Source: JACJXF01 sp964349045 (GTDB lineage: Bacteria; Bacteroidota; Bacteroidia; Bacteroidales; GCA-2748055). From it: a stretch of DNA of 64,000 nucleotides. Positions 16,725 to 25,625 of this stretch are shown piece after piece. The DNA lies in contig CAYGFI010000004.1 in the NCBI GenBank assembly GCA_964349045.1, positions 24,444 through 88,443 of the forward strand, in the 5' to 3' direction. The translations under genes and the position numbers were made by a program. Numbering within the stretch: position 1 is the first letter of the stretch; each line of letters starts with the position of its first letter. The notes beneath the pieces were generated by a model. The model was not told where the DNA came from. It worked only from the letters and a program-made list of their open reading frames with translations, and ran no database searches.

Positions 16725-16893
16725 ATGAAACCCTCATGCACTGACGTACACAACAAGGACATGAAAATACATGAGGGTTCCATGAGAAACAACTTAATAT
16801 ACAATAACATAACTCAAATATTTTCTCATGAAACCCACATGTGCTTCGAACACAAACACATATGAATATAATTCCCTGACATGTGGGTTCCAT
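16725..16893. repeat. Array of four 14-bp repeats in alternating orientation, forming three adjoining stem-loops
   Basis: Four copies of ATG[A/G]AACCC[T/A]CATG occur at 16725-16738 (+), 16770-16783 (-), 16828-16841 (+) and 16880-16893 (-), with spacers of 31, 44 and 38 bp of unrelated sequence. Perfect stems are 16729-16738 with 16770-16779 (10 bp), 16781-16789 with 16822-16830 (9 bp) and 16832-16842 with 16879-16889 (11 bp). The first and third stems differ by a T-A to A-T swap that keeps pairing. The forward copies have A and the reverse copies G at position 4. This is the only notable content of the 16553-16922 gap between the divergent WYL and SRPBCC genes. It could be a structured leader RNA of the SRPBCC gene, a multi-site operator, or a small mobile repeat. 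Confidence 0.8.
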
Positions 16894-16922
16894 CTGACCA
16901 TTAAAAAATAAATTATATACAG

Positions 16923-17303
16923 ATGAAAAGCTATCATAAATATTACAAGCTTAAAGCCAAGCCCGATGAAGTTTATAATGCACTTGTAAAGCCACTTGCA
17001 ATCGAATTATGGACAGGAGATAAAGCCGAAATGGAAGAAAAACCCGGCAGTTTATTTTCTATTTTCGGGGGAGATATTACAGGCTTAAATCTTGAATTTG
17101 CTGAAAATGAGAAAATTGTACAGGAATGGTTTTTTGGTGAAATAGAAAAGGATTCAATTGTAACTATTACCCTTCATGCTGCCGGTACCGCAACAAATAT
17201 TGAATTGTTGCATACAAATATTCCGGATGAGGCCTTTGATGATATAAAATATGGCTGGGATCATTATTATTTTGGGGCCTTGCGTGATTTTTTTCATCAC
17301 TGA
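16923..17303 (+). CDS. SRPBCC/START-like small-ligand or co-chaperone domain protein (AHSA1-like)
   Basis: 126 residues covering a single SRPBCC fold: KSYHKYYKLKAKPDEVYNAL at the start, the strand-rich middle with GSLFSIFGGDITGLNLE and IVQEWFF, and a long C-terminal helix with YGWDHYYFGALRDFF. The pattern is that of AHSA1/CalC-like proteins. In eukaryotes Aha1 stimulates Hsp90; the bacterial members bind hydrophobic ligands or have unknown partners. The start ATG lies 33 bp after the last arm of the repeat array, so its transcript could carry the stem-loops if transcription begins upstream of them. Confidence 0.8.
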   Translation: MKSYHKYYKLKAKPDEVYNALVKPLAIELWTGDKAEMEEKPGSLFSIFGGDITGLNLEFAENEKIVQEWFFGEIEKDSIVTITLHAAGTATNIELLHTNIPDEAFDDIKYGWDHYYFGALRDFFHH

Positions 17304-17458
17304 AAGAATTAAGCACAGACCCGCTTTGCGTGATGCTATGGGCGCAGAGGATACGCAATATTCAGTGAATTGATAAATGAATCATTTTATCTTATAGTTA
17401 ACAATTTATAAATCAGCCACAGATTTCAGCCAGGCGCAACTAATATGTTTACAAATCA

Positions 17459-20400
17459 ATGAAAACCCGTCTATCATTTTTTTTATTCCTGATATTTTTT
17501 CTCCTCCGTCCTTCATTGTTGTTTTCAAGGGATCTATCGAGTATTAAGCGCAGTGGTAAGATTTATGTCGGGATGACGAAGGATGATAAAAAGAATATTA
17601 ATTATCCTCTGGCTATCGAATTTGCAAAATACCTTAATGTTGAACTGATAATTGTTGAGATAACCTGGGAAGAAGCCTTCATGCAAAACAGTATTATTCC
17701 GGATGATATTGAGACTAACCCTTCTCTTTCATATACTCCCGATATTTTTAAAAAAGTTGATATCATTTGCAGTACGTTTACGATTCTGGAATGGAGAAAA
17801 AAGCTTTTTGATTTTGCTGAAACACTTAACTCTGCTGAATTACTTTTGGTAGATAAGAAAAATCCACCTATGAAAGACTTCTCAATGCTTGAAGGAAAAG
17901 AAATCGGTTTCGTAAGTGGAACAAGCTTTGAGACTAACCTGAATCGCATTAATAAAAATCTTTCCGGTACCATAAAACTTACTCCAACTAAAACCAGCGA
18001 AGAATCAAAAACCCTGCTGCACACGGGTAAGGTTTTTGGAATTATTCTTGATGCTGATGAAGCGCTGAATTATAACGCACAAAGTGGTCAGAAGTATAGT
18101 ATTGCCCTGCCAATCAGCCCAATGACCAAAACTGCCTGGGCTATTGAAAAAGGGAATAATCTGAATAACGAGGTTGAGGATTTTTTCAAAACTATTGAAA
18201 ACAATGGCGTTCTTAATACGATATTCATCAGCAGATTCGGAATATCCTATTCCAGTTATGTTGAAAAAATAAACAAGAATCTCCTGCATGAAAAATACCA
18301 TCGGGACCTGAATGAAATCCTTATCTCAAGAAAGCTGGTTGTGGCATTACGTGACAGGAGTTTTATTTACCAGGAGGGAGGAGAAAAGCAGTTTATGCAT
18401 GCACTGGCAGAAGAATTTGCTGATTATCTTGGAGTTTCCCTGGAATATGTTGTTACTCCATATCTGAATAAATATTGGGAAACTGAGAATAGTGGATTTG
18501 TACGCGACAGTGCATACACTCCGGACTGGTTTAATTATTTTGATGTTGCCTGTGAGGTATTTGCTCCCCTTGAATGGCGTTTGAAAAAAATCGATTTTGT
18601 GCCTGTCTATCCCTCCGAATATTCTGTTATTGCAAGAAAAGAAGCACAGTTAAAAAATATTGAAGATCTCAGAGGCTTAAAATGTGTCACCAATAAAGGA
18701 TCCGTATACGAAGATATTTTAAATGATAATAAGCTAACCAACTATTATTACGAACCGGTTAATAATTTTCTTTCAGATGTTCAATCCGGGAAGGCCGATT
18801 ATACAATTATATATAATGCTTTCTATGAACTTTCAAGCTATCCTGAACTTGAAACCAAAATCGCTCTCGGAACACTTGATGTCTGCTGGGGATTACGCAA
18901 AGACCAACCACAACTGAAGGCTGAACTTGAAAAATTTATTGCACAGTCGCAGAATAAGGGGCTGATTAATATCCTGATCAAAGCGATGAAAAGAAAAACC
19001 CTGCAATCGCCAGAAGCCTTCATTCATAGCTATTATGAAAGTTTTCAAACCGGTCAGTTTCCCTATGTTTTATATGGCGCTGAGAATGGATTGCCTCAGG
19101 AGGATATTTTTACCATTTTTCAGGATAATAAAGGATACATGTGGTTTGGAACCAATTCCGGAGCAGTAAGGTATAACGGCAGGGAAATGAAAGCCATTGG
19201 CGATCTGAATGGATTATCCGATAATATTGTCAGAGCCATTAATCAGGATGCTGCCGGCAAAATATATATTGCCACATCGAATGGTATTTCCATATTTGAC
19301 AAAGATACTATTGTAGATCGGCTATTTACAGGTTCCGGATTTCATTCCATTTTCATTGATAAATTTAACAGCAAATGGTTCGTAGGAAATGATGGGATTT
19401 ATATTTTAAGCCAGTATGGTTCGCAGCGCCACCTGAATAAAGATTTTCCTCTTTTGCCCAACATCATCTACAGCATCACTGAAGATATAAATACCGGTGA
19501 TAAATATATAGCCACCTCTGAAGGGGTATATTATTATTCAACTGAATCGAATCAGCTGTTAAGGCTGACAAAAGAAGACTGTTATTCCCTTTTCATAGAT
19601 GTAAACGACAGTATATGGATTTCTACCAAAAAAGGGTTATTTATAGTCGACATCCGTGATATTAAATCCGGATATTTTGCAAACAAGGCGAAGAATCTTA
19701 ACTCTATATTAAATTTCCCAAACACTATTATTAAAAACATAAGCACAAACAAATACGGTTCCGTCTGGCTGGTTTCAGACTCTAAAGTTATACAGGTACT
19801 TTCAACTGATCAGTCAGCCATAATTTATGAACCTGAAATTGGCTTAAAAAATAATAGGATCATGTCCTTCCTGATAGATCAGGAAGATAATATTTGGGTA
19901 GGTTTTTCAGGAGGATTACAACGATTATCAATTAAAAAGGGATTACGTAACTTCTTTCCCAATACCATTAATTCATATATTTATTCGGTCTTCCAGGATA
20001 TTAATGATCGTTTATGGATTGCTTCAAATAATGGAGTATATTACTATGACAATAAGCTAATTAACTTTACTCCAAATTTGCATGGGCACCATCAGAAATT
20101 TGTGATAGGACAGCTTTCCGGAAGGAATTTGTTATTTGCCAGTAGCGAGGGATTTTTTGAAGTTGATCCACTGACTCTTTCTGTTGTGCGAAAAAGGATT
20201 TTCGATCAGATATTGTTGAGTCTTGAAAATATTTTCATTTCTTCCAAAGGTGAAATAGTTCTACTGACCGGAAATAACGGTACTCTTTACTATTTTACCG
20301 ATTTTCACTCGAGTCCCGTTATAATTAAAGAAAAACGATCTTCGAACATATTCCAGCTTATTGAAAGAAACGGACGGATCCTTGGTGGAAATACCAGCGG

Positions 20401-22105
20401 CCTGGTTGAATTAAAAGACGGTCTCCTGAAATCAATTGCCAATATTAATTGTAATATCTGGTCGCTTTATAGTGAAAACGGAGTGTTGTGGATTAGCACA
20501 GAATGTGGTTTGGGATATATTTCAGATGAAGACTACAGTAATATCCGGTTTATTCCTATTAACAACAATATTGTTATAAAATCAATATATCCTGCTAAAA
20601 ATAAAAATTACCTCTGGCTCGGTACCAATCATGGATTTACATATTTTAATAAAAACTCCCGTGAAATTGAATTTTTTGTTGATTCCAAAGATGGTTTATC
20701 AGGTGATGAAATTACGCCGGCAGGTTTATATCTCGACCGGAACGACTTATTGTGGATTGGAACCTATCACGGTTTAAGTAATTTTAATTTACGGGCAAAG
20801 AGCTCCATATCCTATTCTCCCTCCTGTTATATAGAAAGGATTTTACTCAATGGTAAAAAAATTGATCCTGAAGTGGGTCAGAAATTCCGTCACAATCAGA
20901 ACAATTTTGTTTTTGAGATTTCTGCACTTTCTTTCAGTGACGAGGAGTCAATTGAATATGAGTTTTACCTTAGGGGTGCGGGTAATAATTATTCTTCCTA
21001 TCATAAAGGAAAAGAATTCAAGGCATATTATAATAATCTCCCTCCCGGAAAATATGATTTTATCTATAAAGCAAAAAGCAAAAACAATATATGGGGTTAT
21101 GCGCAGAAATACGAATTTACCATTCATAAAGCCTGGTATAACACCTGGGTTTTCAGACTTACCCTGATAATTGCACTTGTTTTATCCGGATGGGGTTTTT
21201 ATACGATCAGGATCCGACGAATTGAGGCCCAGAGAGAAAAGCTTGAAAAATTAGTAAAGAAACGTACGCATGAACTGGAACAAGCTAATTCTGAAATTGA
21301 AGCACAGCGGGATCTTGCAACTAACCAGAGAGATCAGATCGGAGCACAGAAAAAAGAGATAACCGACAGCATTTATTACGCGGAAAGAATTCAAAGATCT
21401 CTTCTGCCTCCCGCGAATATTATGAAAAAGATTCTTCCCGAACATTTCATACTTTTTAAACCGAGAGATATCGTAAGTGGAGATTTTTACTGGGTCACAG
21501 AAAAAGCAGACAGAATTTATCTTACTGCAGCCGACTGCACGGGACATGGTGTACCCGGTGCTTTTATGAGTATGCTCGGTATATCTTTCCTCAATGAGAT
21601 CGTAAATAAAACGGAAGATTCCGGTCCTGAAGAAATCCTTAACCAGCTTAGAAAATATATAATAAAGGCTCTGAAACAGGCAGGGCAGGAAGGGGAAAAT
21701 AAAGACGGTATGGATATAAGTATTGTTGTATTTGACAAGGTTCAGAAAACTTTAAGTTTTGCCGGGGCTAATAACCCTTTGTATTTTGTCAGAAACGGAG
21801 AATTTCAGGAGATAAAAGGTGACAATATGCCGGTTGGAATAAATGATAAAATGAATTCCTTCACACAACATACATTTAATATTCAGAGAGGAGATACCGT
21901 TTATATCTTTTCCGATGGTTATCCCGACCAGTTCGGGGGACCAAGGGCTAAGAAGTTCATGTATTCCAACTTTAAGGCGCTACTTATGACGATTCAGACC
22001 AAGTCGATGCGTGAACAGGGAAAGATTCTTGAAGATACCCTTGAGGCATGGAAAGGCGATATCGATCAGATTGACGATATTGTGGTAATAGGACTCAGGT
22101 TTTAA
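17459..22105 (+). CDS. Large sensor: two tandem solute-binding (SBP_bac_3) domains + regulator propeller + SpoIIE phosphatase
   Basis: 1548 residues. After a signal peptide (FFLFLIFFLLRPSLLFSRD) come two copies of a type-3 solute-binding fold (about 25-270 and 285-530; for example SGKIYVGMTKDD, ADYTIIYNAFYEL). Residues about 535-1130 hold two-component-regulator propeller repeats (DNKGYMWFGTNSG, NDRLWIASNNGVYYY, NDLLWIGTYHGLSNF), then a Y_Y_Y domain, one membrane helix near 1230-1250, a coiled coil (1250-1305) and a cytoplasmic SpoIIE/PP2C phosphatase (KPRDIVSGDFYWV, TAADCTGHGVPGAFMSMLG, FSDGYPDQFGG). Propeller-SpoIIE proteins are common in Bacteroidota, but the two solute-binding domains in front are unusual. 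It probably senses a small ligand outside and dephosphorylates an anti-sigma antagonist inside. No such partner lies nearby. Confidence 0.85.
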   Translation: MKTRLSFFLFLIFFLLRPSLLFSRDLSSIKRSGKIYVGMTKDDKKNINYPLAIEFAKYLNVELIIVEITWEEAFMQNSIIPDDIETNPSLSYTPDIFKKVDIICSTFTILEWRKKLFDFAETLNSAELLLVDKKNPPMKDFSMLEGKEIGFVSGTSFETNLNRINKNLSGTIKLTPTKTSEESKTLLHTGKVFGIILDADEALNYNAQSGQKYSIALPISPMTKTAWAIEKGNNLNNEVEDFFKTIENNGVLNTIFISRFGISYSSYVEKINKNLLHEKYHRDLNEILISRKLVVALRDRSFIYQEGGEKQFMHALAEEFADYLGVSLEYVVTPYLNKYWETENSGFVRDSAYTPDWFNYFDVACEVFAPLEWRLKKIDFVPVYPSEYSVIARKEAQLKNIEDLRGLKCVTNKGSVYEDILNDNKLTNYYYEPVNNFLSDVQSGKADYTIIYNAFYELSSYPELETKIALGTLDVCWGLRKDQPQLKAELEKFIAQSQNKGLINILIKAMKRKTLQSPEAFIHSYYESFQTGQFPYVLYGAENGLPQEDIFTIFQDNKGYMWFGTNSGAVRYNGREMKAIGDLNGLSDNIVRAINQDAAGKIYIATSNGISIFDKDTIVDRLFTGSGFHSIFIDKFNSKWFVGNDGIYILSQYGSQRHLNKDFPLLPNIIYSITEDINTGDKYIATSEGVYYYSTESNQLLRLTKEDCYSLFIDVNDSIWISTKKGLFIVDIRDIKSGYFANKAKNLNSILNFPNTIIKNISTNKYGSVWLVSDSKVIQVLSTDQSAIIYEPEIGLKNNRIMSFLIDQEDNIWVGFSGGLQRLSIKKGLRNFFPNTINSYIYSVFQDINDRLWIASNNGVYYYDNKLINFTPNLHGHHQKFVIGQLSGRNLLFASSEGFFEVDPLTLSVVRKRIFDQILLSLENIFISSKGEIVLLTGNNGTLYYFTDFHSSPVIIKEKRSSNIFQLIERNGRILGGNTSGLVELKDGLLKSIANINCNIWSLYSENGVLWISTECGLGYISDEDYSNIRFIPINNNIVIKSIYPAKNKNYLWLGTNHGFTYFNKNSREIEFFVDSKDGLSGDEITPAGLYLDRNDLLWIGTYHGLSNFNLRAKSSISYSPSCYIERILLNGKKIDPEVGQKFRHNQNNFVFEISALSFSDEESIEYEFYLRGAGNNYSSYHKGKEFKAYYNNLPPGKYDFIYKAKSKNNIWGYAQKYEFTIHKAWYNTWVFRLTLIIALVLSGWGFYTIRIRRIEAQREKLEKLVKKRTHELEQANSEIEAQRDLATNQRDQIGAQKKEITDSIYYAERIQRSLLPPANIMKKILPEHFILFKPRDIVSGDFYWVTEKADRIYLTAADCTGHGVPGAFMSMLGISFLNEIVNKTEDSGPEEILNQLRKYIIKALKQAGQEGENKDGMDISIVVFDKVQKTLSFAGANNPLYFVRNGEFQEIKGDNMPVGINDKMNSFTQHTFNIQRGDTVYIFSDGYPDQFGGPRAKKFMYSNFKALLMTIQTKSMREQGKILEDTLEAWKGDIDQIDDIVVIGLRF

Positions 22106-22197
22106 TTATACCAGCCAGGCTTTATACAATAACCTGAAAACCTGATTTTTAAGCAAATCGCCTACCGGATATTCAGATTGCACTGAATTTTCAAACT

Positions 22198-23160
22198 ATG
22201 ATGCCTGTTAATGTGGAACAAAACAAAACATATAAAATGAATGAAATAATCCGAACTGAAAAGCTTTCCAAAAGATATAAGGAGGTTTTAGCAGTATCCG
22301 AAATATCCCTGAATGTCAGGAAAGGTGAAATTTATGGGTTTTTAGGATTGAATGGAGCCGGTAAAACAACCACTATCCGAATGTTGCTTGGCTTAATTCG
22401 TCCCACAGCAGGAGTTTCATACATAAACGGGAAAAAAGTGCACCCTAATAATACTGACCTCTGGAAAGAAATAGGGAGCCTTGTAGAAGTTCCTTACGCC
22501 TATCCCGACCTGACGGTAAGAGAAAATCTCGAAATTTTTCGACGGTTACGATTTTTAAATGAAAATGACCCTGTAAATTCAATCATCGACAAGCTAAAAC
22601 TTACAGTTTACGCTGATCGCAAAGCCAAAAACTTATCCCTGGGAAATGCTCAGCGCCTGGGACTCGCCAAAGCGCTGATACATAAACCCAGTATTCTGAT
22701 TCTTGATGAACCTGCAAATGGTCTCGACCCGGCTGGTATTTTTGAAATCCGTGAATTTTTAAGCGATTTGGCTATTAATCATGGAGTAACTATTTTTATA
22801 TCAAGTCATATCCTGGGAGAAATATCAAGATTTGCCACCCGAATAGGTATTATTCATGAAGGGAGTTTAATACAGGAAATTAATACAAATCAACTCGATC
22901 TGCTTTGCCAAAAGAGATTATTAATAAATACCCTCAACAATGAACTGGCAAAATCAATCCTGATCAAAAAAGGTTTTATCGTAAATGAAACTAATGATAA
23001 TTTTCTGGAAATTAAAACTGATTCAGCCATTAAAAACCCGGAAAATATTTCAAGTCTGCTGGTTAATAATGGTACTCCTCCATCATTATTGAATGTTGTT
23101 GAGGAAGATCTGGAATCGTATTTTTTAAGAACTATCGGAATGAAAGGAGAGCTGAAATGA
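22198..23160 (+). CDS. ABC transporter ATP-binding protein (ABC-2 / BcrA-like exporter)
   Basis: 320 residues from ATG 22198; an ATG at 22237 giving MNEIIRTEKLSKRYKEV is a good alternative start, because family members begin there. Walker A is GLNGAGKTTTIRML, the signature is LSLGNAQRLGLAKAL, and Walker B is ILILDEPANGLDP. The C-terminal 90 residues form the extra domain of drug- and lantibiotic-exporter ATPases. It overlaps the permease gene by 4 bp (ATGA), so they are translationally coupled and form one exporter. The substrate is unknown; bacitracin or lantibiotic-type self-protection is the textbook role of this family. Confidence 0.9.
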   Translation: MMPVNVEQNKTYKMNEIIRTEKLSKRYKEVLAVSEISLNVRKGEIYGFLGLNGAGKTTTIRMLLGLIRPTAGVSYINGKKVHPNNTDLWKEIGSLVEVPYAYPDLTVRENLEIFRRLRFLNENDPVNSIIDKLKLTVYADRKAKNLSLGNAQRLGLAKALIHKPSILILDEPANGLDPAGIFEIREFLSDLAINHGVTIFISSHILGEISRFATRIGIIHEGSLIQEINTNQLDLLCQKRLLINTLNNELAKSILIKKGFIVNETNDNFLEIKTDSAIKNPENISSLLVNNGTPPSLLNVVEEDLESYFLRTIGMKGELK

Positions 23161-23939
23161 AAACTATAAGCACCGTATTATGGGCTGAATTTATGAAAAT
23201 AAAGCGATCTAATATCGTTTGGATCACGATTTTTCTTTTTGCATTTATCCCTTCAATGATGGGCTTAATGATTTATATTGTCAGGCATCCCGAAATATCT
23301 GCAAAATTAGGCCTTATTGCCGCCAAAGCCTCTCTTTTCGGAGATGCAGACTGGCCGGCCTTTTTTGGAATTCTGCATCAATCCATCGCTACCATTGGTC
23401 TGATTGGTTTTGGTTTTGTAACCGCATGGGTTTTTGGCCGGGAATATACTGAGCGGACCATTAAAGATATTCTGGCACTTCCCGTTTCAAGATCATATTT
23501 TGTGTTTGCGAAATTTATTATTGTATTCTGCTGGTGCATAATTCTGGCAATAATATTAGGCATCTCAGGGGTTCTTGCCGGGAAAATAGTTGGAGTTTCC
23601 GGTTGGTCTTCAGAGGTATTCTATGCTGCTATTTATAAGTATATTATCACCTCATTTCTCACTATGTTATTATGTACCCCTGTTGCATTCTTTGCCTGTT
23701 ATAGCAGAGGAATAATTGCACCAATAGGGTTCGCAATTTTAACTATGATTATGGCACAGTTTATAGCGCTTGCGGGACTGGGTGCATTTTTCCCGTGGGC
23801 CATACCCGGTCTTTATACGGTTCCCGCCGGCACTGAAGGAATGCAGTTATTTATGTCAAGCTATATCATTCTGATAATAACCAGTATTCTTGGCTACATT
23901 ATTACATTATACTTTTGGAGGCATGCAGATCAACATTAA
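23157..23939 (+). CDS. ABC-2 type transporter permease
   Basis: 260 residues with six hydrophobic segments. It starts with the common VLWAEFMKIKRSNIVWIT and has GFVTAWVFGREYTERTIKDILALPVSRS, the cytoplasmic-facing helix typical of ABC-2 permeases. The start codon overlaps the stop of the ATPase gene (ATGA), and the pair should make one exporter complex in the inner membrane. A gap of about 75 bp separates it from the GMC oxidoreductase gene, which is likely a separate unit. Confidence 0.9.
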   Translation: MKTISTVLWAEFMKIKRSNIVWITIFLFAFIPSMMGLMIYIVRHPEISAKLGLIAAKASLFGDADWPAFFGILHQSIATIGLIGFGFVTAWVFGREYTERTIKDILALPVSRSYFVFAKFIIVFCWCIILAIILGISGVLAGKIVGVSGWSSEVFYAAIYKYIITSFLTMLLCTPVAFFACYSRGIIAPIGFAILTMIMAQFIALAGLGAFFPWAIPGLYTVPAGTEGMQLFMSSYIILIITSILGYIITLYFWRHADQH

Positions 23940-24014
23940 AAGTATCCGAAAGTAAAAAGTGTCTGTTAGTCATTTCTCATTCTTTTTCATACTTTTAAAA
24001 AAACATTAGAGAGG

Positions 24015-25625
24015 ATGACTTATACTTATGATTACCTGATTATCGGTTCCGGATTTGGAGGGAGTGTTTCAGCAATGCGACTGGCAGAGAAAGGGTATTC
24101 TGTCATATTACTCGAACAGGGTAAAAGGTATGAACCGGCCGATTATGCCAAATCAAACTGGAATTTAAGGAAATACTTATGGATGCCCTCCCTGGGGCTT
24201 TTCGGTATTCAAAAACTATCGTTTTACCGGCAGGCTTCCATTATGACAGGAATCGGCCTGGGTGGTGGCAGCCTGGTATACGCTAACACTCTACTTAAAC
24301 CTCCCCCTAAATTTTTCAAAACCGGTAACTGGAAGGAATATGGTGACTGGGAAACAATTCTGGAACCCTTTTACAATACAGCCGGATTTATGATGGGCAG
24401 GACTCTTTACGACAAAAAAAATCCTGAAGATCTTCTGTTGCGAAAAGTTGCGAAAAGCATGAATCGGGAAGATACTTTCCAAAATGTTTATGTCGGGGTT
24501 AATCTGAACGAGCATGAGGAGGAAATGGATCCTTATTTTTCCGGCCTGGGACCGAAACGAAACTCCTGTACCGGTTGTGCTGCATGTATGGTAGGTTGCA
24601 GGGAAAACGCCAAGAATACACTTGATAAGAATTATCTCTTCTTTGCTGAAAGTTTCGGGGCAAAGATATTTACCGGGATCAGGGCATATAAACTTGAAAA
24701 ATCAGAGAATTGTTTTACTGTTTATACAAAATCATCCACCAAACTTCTGAAAAACAAAAAAAGTTATAAAGCTAAAAACGTCATTATTTCCGGGGGAGTT
24801 TTAGGCACACTGAAATTTCTATTTGAACAAAAACATAAATACAAGACCCTGCCACTAATTTCAGATAAACTCGGACATAATTTATTAACCAATTCTGAAA
24901 CCCTTACAGCTGTTTCCGGTATTAAACAGAAAACAAATAATGGAGTAGCCATAACATCCGTCTTTCATCCAGATGAAAATACTAATGTCGAAATTGTCAA
25001 GTATCCTGATGGTTCGAATCTGATGAAGTTGTTCTTTACCTTGGCTGCCGGAGGATCGTCAAATAATCTATATCGCAGTCTGAAACTTCTGAAAAATATA
25101 ATTGTCAATCCCCTTAAATTTTTCAAAACTGTTTTTTCCTTAAACTGGTCAACTCATTCCGTGATTTTTCTGGTTATGCAGACCCTTGACAACGCGATGA
25201 TAATGAGATGGAAAAGAGGATTTTACGGTAAAAGGATGAAAATAGACAACAAAGGAAACAAAAGAGTACCTGCCTATATTGAAATAGGTCAAAAAGTTAC
25301 AGAAAAATATGCTGCTGAATCCGGAGGTATTTCACAAAATATATTTCTTGAGGTATTATTCGACCGTCCTACTACAGCTCATATACTTGGAGGCTGCCCG
25401 ATGTCCGATAATTCTGAGGAAGGTGTAATTAATCCCAGGCTTGAAGTTCACTCCTATCCCGGGTTATATATTATCGATGGATCTGTAATTCAGGCAAATC
25501 CTGGTGTAAATCCTAGCTTTTCTATTCTGGCAATGGCAGAATATTCTATGAGTCTAATTAATTCTAAAACAGGTACAAATAATAAATCACTTAAAGCATT
25601 ACTTGATGAACAGAATAAGGATTAA
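24015..25625 (+). CDS. GMC-type FAD oxidoreductase with a four-Cys cluster (cholesterol-oxidase-like)
   Basis: 536 residues. The N-terminus has the FAD-binding GSGFGG (residues 11-16) followed by VILLEQGKRYEPADY. The C-terminal GMC signature is present (HILGGCPMS, then GLYIIDGSVIQANPGVNPSFSI). The middle has C185-x2-C188-x2-C191-x3-C195 (CTGCAACMVGCRENAKNTL), a ferredoxin-like cluster motif that also occurs in actinobacterial cholesterol-oxidase-like GMC proteins. Such enzymes oxidise sterols or long-chain alcohols; the substrate here is unknown. The downstream lipoprotein gene overlaps it by 20 bp and an aldehyde dehydrogenase follows, so an alcohol to aldehyde to acid path is plausible. Confidence 0.85.
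   Translation: MTYTYDYLIIGSGFGGSVSAMRLAEKGYSVILLEQGKRYEPADYAKSNWNLRKYLWMPSLGLFGIQKLSFYRQASIMTGIGLGGGSLVYANTLLKPPPKFFKTGNWKEYGDWETILEPFYNTAGFMMGRTLYDKKNPEDLLLRKVAKSMNREDTFQNVYVGVNLNEHEEEMDPYFSGLGPKRNSCTGCAACMVGCRENAKNTLDKNYLFFAESFGAKIFTGIRAYKLEKSENCFTVYTKSSTKLLKNKKSYKAKNVIISGGVLGTLKFLFEQKHKYKTLPLISDKLGHNLLTNSETLTAVSGIKQKTNNGVAITSVFHPDENTNVEIVKYPDGSNLMKLFFTLAAGGSSNNLYRSLKLLKNIIVNPLKFFKTVFSLNWSTHSVIFLVMQTLDNAMIMRWKRGFYGKRMKIDNKGNKRVPAYIEIGQKVTEKYAAESGGISQNIFLEVLFDRPTTAHILGGCPMSDNSEEGVINPRLEVHSYPGLYIIDGSVIQANPGVNPSFSILAMAEYSMSLINSKTGTNNKSLKALLDEQNKD

Noticed and set aside
16725..16893. CRISPR array
   Set aside because: The repeats are only 14 bp, alternate in orientation, vary in spacing (31, 44, 38 bp) and have no cas genes nearby.
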